Shown here in pieces: positions 7,141 through 10,051 of a DNA stretch of 10,051 nt. Position numbers and translations under genes: made by a program. Position 1 is the first letter of the stretch. Every line of letters starts with the position of its first letter. The notes below the pieces were generated by a model. That model saw only the letters and a list, made by a program, of their open reading frames with translations. It made no database searches and was not told where the DNA came from. Origin of the DNA: Ga0077554 sp046590885 (GTDB lineage: Bacteria; Pseudomonadota; Gammaproteobacteria; Ga0077554; Ga007554); assembly GCA_046590885.1 (NCBI GenBank), contig JBKJTS010000224.1:1-10051 (forward strand), given 5' to 3'.

Positions 7141-8412
7141 TTATGCCATCACCTGGTGTTTATAAAAGGGGCGGCTGATCATATATAACAACCCTGCAGG
7201 TATGATTGCGCCGCTCAGCCACGCAAGCTTCCAAAAACCCGATACTTCACGCAGCCGCAATAAATAGACATGCATGCGCGGCATGAACCTCAACTCAATC
7301 ATCTCTCTATCTACCGCGACAAAAGCACGCGCCAATTCTGCAGTAGACATGAAGCGCAGCGTGGCAAACCTTTTTATTGCCTCTGTCAATAAACGCTCGA
7401 GCTCATTAATAGCGGCCTCAGCCACATCGGGGTCATCTACAAAATTGGAGCGATGGGTTTCCAAAAGTGCAGGTCGCCCTAATTTGCTTTTATTTTTCAA
7501 GGCGGCTAATCCCTTTTCTGCCAAATGGCCGAATGCCGGTTCAAAATATTCATCACGTACAACATATACCTGCCCGTATGCATTGATTTGCCCATTATAG
7601 ATAGACCGTCCTTTGGCCATCATGCTGCCATCGCGCTCACGCGCCTCGCAACGATGTCCTGGGGTAACAATAATACGCACCCCCGCCGCCGCCCATGCTT
7701 CTTCAACCGCATCATTCCACAGAAAAGTAGGTGGCACGGCAACCTCAGGAATAGCTTTGAAAATTCTGGAAAATATTTTAACTTCAAGGGTAGCCGCGGC
7801 CTTGATTTCTGCGTCGGGAATAGCGCGTGAAGGTAATCTCATGGTGTTGGTCCAGCGGCTTTGCATTGCAGAGGGCAACTCTTCTGTACGCGGAAATTCA
7901 TCACTTAACAACCAATCCTTTATTACTGGATCGGCCTTAATCGCCCACAGTAAAACCGGCGGCCAATAATGCTCCAGTCCATGCAGTTGCAAGGTGAACA
8001 CGCCTGACGCAACGCCACGCCGCATTACATCACAAATGGCTGGGCATAATGCAGGTGACAACAAACGCCGATAATATTGCTGGTAGTTATCTTGCTTCAT
8101 GCGTTTAACATCAGGCAAGGCCAGAGCGATCCCCAGTGTCATCACGGCTGGATGCCCACGGGTATCGTGATGACGCGTCAATGCCTGGGCGATACGATGC
8201 AATTGTTGGCCATGTGCTTTCGGACCAGGCCCCCAGTCATCACTCTCAATGATCAGCACCGGGTGGCGTAATACCGGTTCCCGCCACAACGATGAAAGCG
8301 TGTAGCGATGATGCCAAAGCAAGATAATCCATACTGCGATTAACAGCATCGGTATAGCTATGAGCAGCAACAGCATCATTGCATTTTCAGCATGATGCAG
8401 TTCAAACTTCAT
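7141..8412 (-). CDS. Membrane-anchored polysaccharide deacetylase-like protein (divergent NodB/CE4 fold)
   Basis: The protein has 423 residues from the ATG at 8412. A hydrophobic segment at 12-33 and another near 394-412 suggest anchoring at both ends. Between them is a divergent NodB-like barrel. IESDDWG (Asp58, Asp59) resembles the catalytic/metal TFDDG motif, and HGLEH (His144, His148) matches the metal-binding H-x3-H motif. PPTFLWND (about 227-234) resembles motif 3, and LLETHRSNF (His320) resembles the late LxH motif. The family removes N- or O-acetyl groups from glycans in a metal-dependent way. The membrane side of the catalytic domain is unclear because flanking charges conflict. The ATG overlaps the sulfotransferase stop by 11 bp (ATGAAGTTTGA). 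A GTG at 8424 is in frame (427 residues), but GGTGA stands only three bases before it. A non-catalytic role cannot be excluded, since the motifs are divergent. Confidence 0.75.
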   Translation of the reverse strand: MKFELHHAENAMMLLLLIAIPMLLIAVWIILLWHHRYTLSSLWREPVLRHPVLIIESDDWGPGPKAHGQQLHRIAQALTRHHDTRGHPAVMTLGIALALPDVKRMKQDNYQQYYRRLLSPALCPAICDVMRRGVASGVFTLQLHGLEHYWPPVLLWAIKADPVIKDWLLSDEFPRTEELPSAMQSRWTNTMRLPSRAIPDAEIKAAATLEVKIFSRIFKAIPEVAVPPTFLWNDAVEEAWAAAGVRIIVTPGHRCEARERDGSMMAKGRSIYNGQINAYGQVYVVRDEYFEPAFGHLAEKGLAALKNKSKLGRPALLETHRSNFVDDPDVAEAAINELERLLTEAIKRFATLRFMSTAELARAFVAVDREMIELRFMPRMHVYLLRLREVSGFWKLAWLSGAIIPAGLLYMISRPFYKHQVMA

Positions 8413-9325
8413 AACCCATGTCACGCGTCACCGTAATGACGGTTGGCATGGCGCGCTCAATGCGTTCACGATTATGGCTATCGCGCCACTTATCCAGACG
8501 AATCTCTGAAAAAGCGTTATAAGGCGTGGAAAGCACGTCTACACAGTGCGCTGCCAAAGCCGGGGTAAATGCAAGTCCGCAAGCAGCGAATGCGCGACGA
8601 AACCCGTCAACCGGGTCTTTCACAAGATCCTCATAAAAAATCTCGGTCCATTGCGAATCCGGCACGATTTTTCGCCCATCGAGTATTGCCTGATTAACTA
8701 CTTTATATTGAAAAGCGCACACCTCTTCAATTGGTGCATTTAAATAGGTTCTCCAGCCTTCGGCCAGAAAAAAACACCAGCGCGTATACCGGCCACCCTC
8801 AACTGCAACTTTTTCTGGCAAATGATCAGACCATGTTGCAAATTCATCTGCCTTGCCCCACCCTTCAATTAATGAATTAAGGTTATCCCCCGGGCTACGC
8901 TTGACAAAAACAAAGTGCGCGTCAGGATAAAGTGCATAAAGATAAGGTACACATAAACCATTCTGATTATTTTTATCAACGAAACGCCGTTTACCAGTAT
9001 GCGTATAAAAATAACGGGAAATAGCCTCCCGGTCATCTTGACTGGCATCCTGCGCAGTCAATCCGTGAGTATCCCAGTTTTTTTCAGCCAACGGATGCAG
9101 ATCCATCCAAAAGTCATGAGTTTCGCGTTGCAGGGATCCGACTTCGCGCGACTGAGAAAAAGTTTTATACACCAAAGTAGTGCCCGCCCGACTACATCCC
9201 AGGATAAATATTGGATTTTTAATCACGGGACGGTTAATTTTCCACCATAGACTATGGCCGGCGCGTGCCAAATTGCGCCTATGATATTGCAGGGTTTTCC
9301 CCACTTTCAACCAAAACTCGCTCAC
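8402..9325 (-). CDS. Sulfotransferase, PAPS-dependent
   Basis: The protein has 307 residues. The 5'-phosphosulfate loop is FILGCSRAGTTL (40-51), with Arg46 and the GTT end positioned to bind PAPS. The 3'-phosphate motif is VKRSPGDNLNSLIEGW (141-156), with Arg143 and the following Ser/Asp as expected. A conserved-type FYEDLVKDP near 230-238 matches the late YEDL motif of the Sulfotransfer_3 group. No signal peptide is present, and the N-terminus is basic, so the enzyme is probably cytoplasmic. It should move sulfate from PAPS to a hydroxyl or amino group, most plausibly of the glycan made by its operon partners. It is the first gene of the tight operon and overlaps the deacetylase gene. The start is GTG, supported by AAGGA five bases upstream. 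No PAPS-synthesis genes are in view. Confidence 0.9.
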   Translation of the reverse strand: MSEFWLKVGKTLQYHRRNLARAGHSLWWKINRPVIKNPIFILGCSRAGTTLVYKTFSQSREVGSLQRETHDFWMDLHPLAEKNWDTHGLTAQDASQDDREAISRYFYTHTGKRRFVDKNNQNGLCVPYLYALYPDAHFVFVKRSPGDNLNSLIEGWGKADEFATWSDHLPEKVAVEGGRYTRWCFFLAEGWRTYLNAPIEEVCAFQYKVVNQAILDGRKIVPDSQWTEIFYEDLVKDPVDGFRRAFAACGLAFTPALAAHCVDVLSTPYNAFSEIRLDKWRDSHNRERIERAMPTVITVTRDMGYEV

Positions 9326-9330
9326 AGCTG

Positions 9331-9335
9331 TCCTT
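9331..9335 (-). promoter_or_regulatory. Shine-Dalgarno AAGGA of the sulfotransferase gene
   Basis: AAGGA sits five bases before the GTG at 9325-9323 on the minus strand. It is the only good ribosome site nearby and supports the non-ATG start. Confidence 0.6.
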
Positions 9336-9343
9336 GACTTATG

Positions 9344-9508
9344 TTAAGCATTAATTAAACGATTAAATCGAAGATCTTTATAGCCCAGGGAAATGACATA
9401 AGCAGTGTATGATGAATAGGCTGGCGACATGTGAAAAGAAGCAGCTGGCAATATTGCACCCTGGTTCATGAGGGTTCGAACGAACGTAGGTACAAAATTC
9501 GCATCCAC
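9344..9508 (-). other. Possible short reading frame (54 codons) before the sulfotransferase
   Basis: A minus-strand frame runs from GTG 9508 to TAA 9344-9346, ending 18 bp before the sulfotransferase start. An internal ATG at 9469 would give 41 residues. The upper end is bounded by an in-frame TAA just beyond 9525, and no ribosome site is visible before either start. It could be a decayed gene end, a leader peptide or chance. The C-terminal LGYKDL resembles the LGYKDI near the end of the PilZ product, which may be coincidence. I do not recognise the protein. Confidence 0.2.
9377..9405 (-). promoter_or_regulatory. Weak sigma-70-like promoter candidate before the sulfotransferase operon
   Basis: On the minus strand TATAAA (9382-9377) is preceded by 17 bases and then CTGCTT (9405-9400), a poor -35 box. 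It lies about 50 bp before the sulfotransferase start, in the right place for the operon. The -35 match is weak, so this is only a candidate. Confidence 0.25.
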
Positions 9509-9524
9509 AAAATGCCAACTGCTT
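9439..9524. repeat. Nested inverted repeat in the PilZ-sulfotransferase gap
   Basis: AAGCAGCTGGCA (9439-9450) pairs with TGCCAACTGCTT (9513-9524), 11 of 12 positions, across 62 bp. Inside the loop GTTCG-AA-CGAAC (9474-9485) forms a perfect small inverted repeat, and GCAATATTGC (9448-9457) is a 10 bp palindrome at the arm edge. A further GCTGGCA occurs near 9554. The gap 9326-9645 otherwise holds only the weak promoter and short frame listed separately; no RNA gene is recognised. Confidence 0.45.
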
Positions 9525-9645
9525 TCCAGTTAAATAAATACGTCCGCCTGCAAGCTGGCATTGAATAACCGTTCACAGGTGCTATTGATTTACAGTGAAT
9601 ACACAAGATGCTTTCGTTATCGGGCAACAACAAGTTCAAAATTAA

Positions 9646-9975
9646 TTACTGCGTTTGAATGTCCTTGTAACCCAACACTTCCTGCAATGAACGAAAAGCG
9701 GTCGCATCAAAATCCCTAAACATCAAACCTAATCCTTCCGTGGTGGTACGCACTACTTTAGCTTTGATTTTATGTTTGATACGTGCTTCGCCCGTCCCGA
9801 GCACGAAAAACAGCTCTACATTTGAGTCCGGCAATATTTCATCCGGGTTTATTTTCAGAAATACACCGCCTAATCCAATATCAAGCGCCTTACATACTGC
9901 CATCCCTGCTCCGTGGCTAAGCACTTCAACATCCAGATTAATCGGCGTCCGTGTAGTCCAGCGACGCTCGATCAT
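9646..9975 (-). CDS. PilZ-domain protein (cyclic-di-GMP receptor)
   Basis: The protein has 109 residues and is essentially one PilZ domain. The N-terminal ERRWTTR supplies the RxxxR motif (Arg5, Arg9), which wraps around cyclic-di-GMP. The second motif, normally D/N-x-S-x-x-G, reads DIGLGG at 32-37, so Asp32 and Gly37 are kept but Ser is replaced by Gly34. The later GLGLMFRDF (81-89) fits the last barrel strand. With no other domain, it probably acts by contacting a partner, such as a glycosyltransferase or transport component. It is transcribed towards the sulfotransferase operon but separated by 320 bp, so co-transcription is uncertain. The ATG is preceded by GGGGG at a five-base spacing. 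Family membership is firm; ligand binding is likely but weakened by the Ser-to-Gly change. Confidence 0.9.
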   Translation of the reverse strand: MIERRWTTRTPINLDVEVLSHGAGMAVCKALDIGLGGVFLKINPDEILPDSNVELFFVLGTGEARIKHKIKAKVVRTTTEGLGLMFRDFDATAFRSLQEVLGYKDIQTQ

Positions 9976-10021
9976 TACTACCCCCGTTTATCTATCTGTC
10001 AGGTTAGCCATTCCAGCTTGG

Positions 10022-10039
10022 CTGTAATCGCCATTACAG
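10022..10039. repeat. Perfect inverted repeat upstream of the PilZ gene
   Basis: CTGTAAT (10022-10028) and ATTACAG (10033-10039) are perfect complements around CGCC. It lies 47 bp before the PilZ start, a plausible operator position. It could also be part of a hairpin belonging to a gene beyond the window edge. Confidence 0.5.
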
Positions 10040-10051
10040 GTTGAAACACTA

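Noticed and set aside
9445..9458. Sigma-54-like TGGCA...TTGCA
   Set aside because: Only seven bases separate GG and GC, whereas sigma-54 sites need ten.
9471..9495. tRNA T-arm-like GGGTTCGAA
   Set aside because: No acceptor stem, anticodon arm or D-arm can be built around it.
9439..9534. Integron attC site
   Set aside because: GTTAAAT at 9528-9534 fits one core site, but no matching RYYYAAC partner is present, and no cassette or integrase is seen.
10022..10039. LexA box
   Set aside because: The pattern is CTGT-N10-ACAG; the enterobacterial LexA consensus is CTGT-N8-ACAG.

Overview
The window is a roughly 10 kb piece of a cell-surface or exopolysaccharide assembly locus, most likely from a betaproteobacterium. 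The evidence for that is intermediate GC content, a PilZ (cyclic-di-GMP receptor) gene next to the cluster, and an exported TPR protein of a type I associate from memory with proteobacterial exopolysaccharide loci. Nitrosomonadales is my best guess, but it cannot be fixed from sequence alone.

Layout. On the + strand, the 3' part of a family-2 glycosyltransferase (1-642) is followed 75 bp later by a 1080-residue multidomain membrane protein (718-3960). That protein joins a GT2 domain, several membrane segments and an alkaline-phosphatase/sulfatase-superfamily domain. It runs convergently, with a 74 bp gap, into a minus-strand block. Read in transcription order from the right, the block holds a PilZ protein (9975-9646), a 320 bp gap, a sulfotransferase (9325-8402), a membrane-anchored NodB-like deacetylase (8412-7141), a GT2 (7133-6108) and a GT4 (6094-4955). 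A 212 bp structured gap follows, then the exported TPR protein (4742-4035). The four central minus-strand genes overlap or lie 7-13 bp apart and are surely one operon.

How the genes may work together. Three or four glycosyltransferases would build a lipid-linked oligosaccharide or polymer. The deacetylase and sulfotransferase would decorate it by removing acetyl groups and adding sulfate from PAPS. The phosphatase/sulfatase-superfamily domain may transfer or remove a further anionic group. The TPR lipoprotein-like or periplasmic protein may scaffold export, and PilZ would tie the process to cyclic-di-GMP. No polymerase, flippase, exporter or PAPS-synthesis gene is visible, so the locus extends beyond the window.

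Most notable points: (i) the GT2-phosphatase/sulfatase fusion, which has Thr where sulfatases carry the formylglycine Cys/Ser and also lacks the usual sulfate-binding Arg and Lys; (ii) an in-frame array of four 24 bp repeats inside the GT2 gene at 6618-6713; (iii) two intergenic regions rich in inverted repeats. No tRNA, rRNA, CRISPR array, insertion sequence or integrase was seen.
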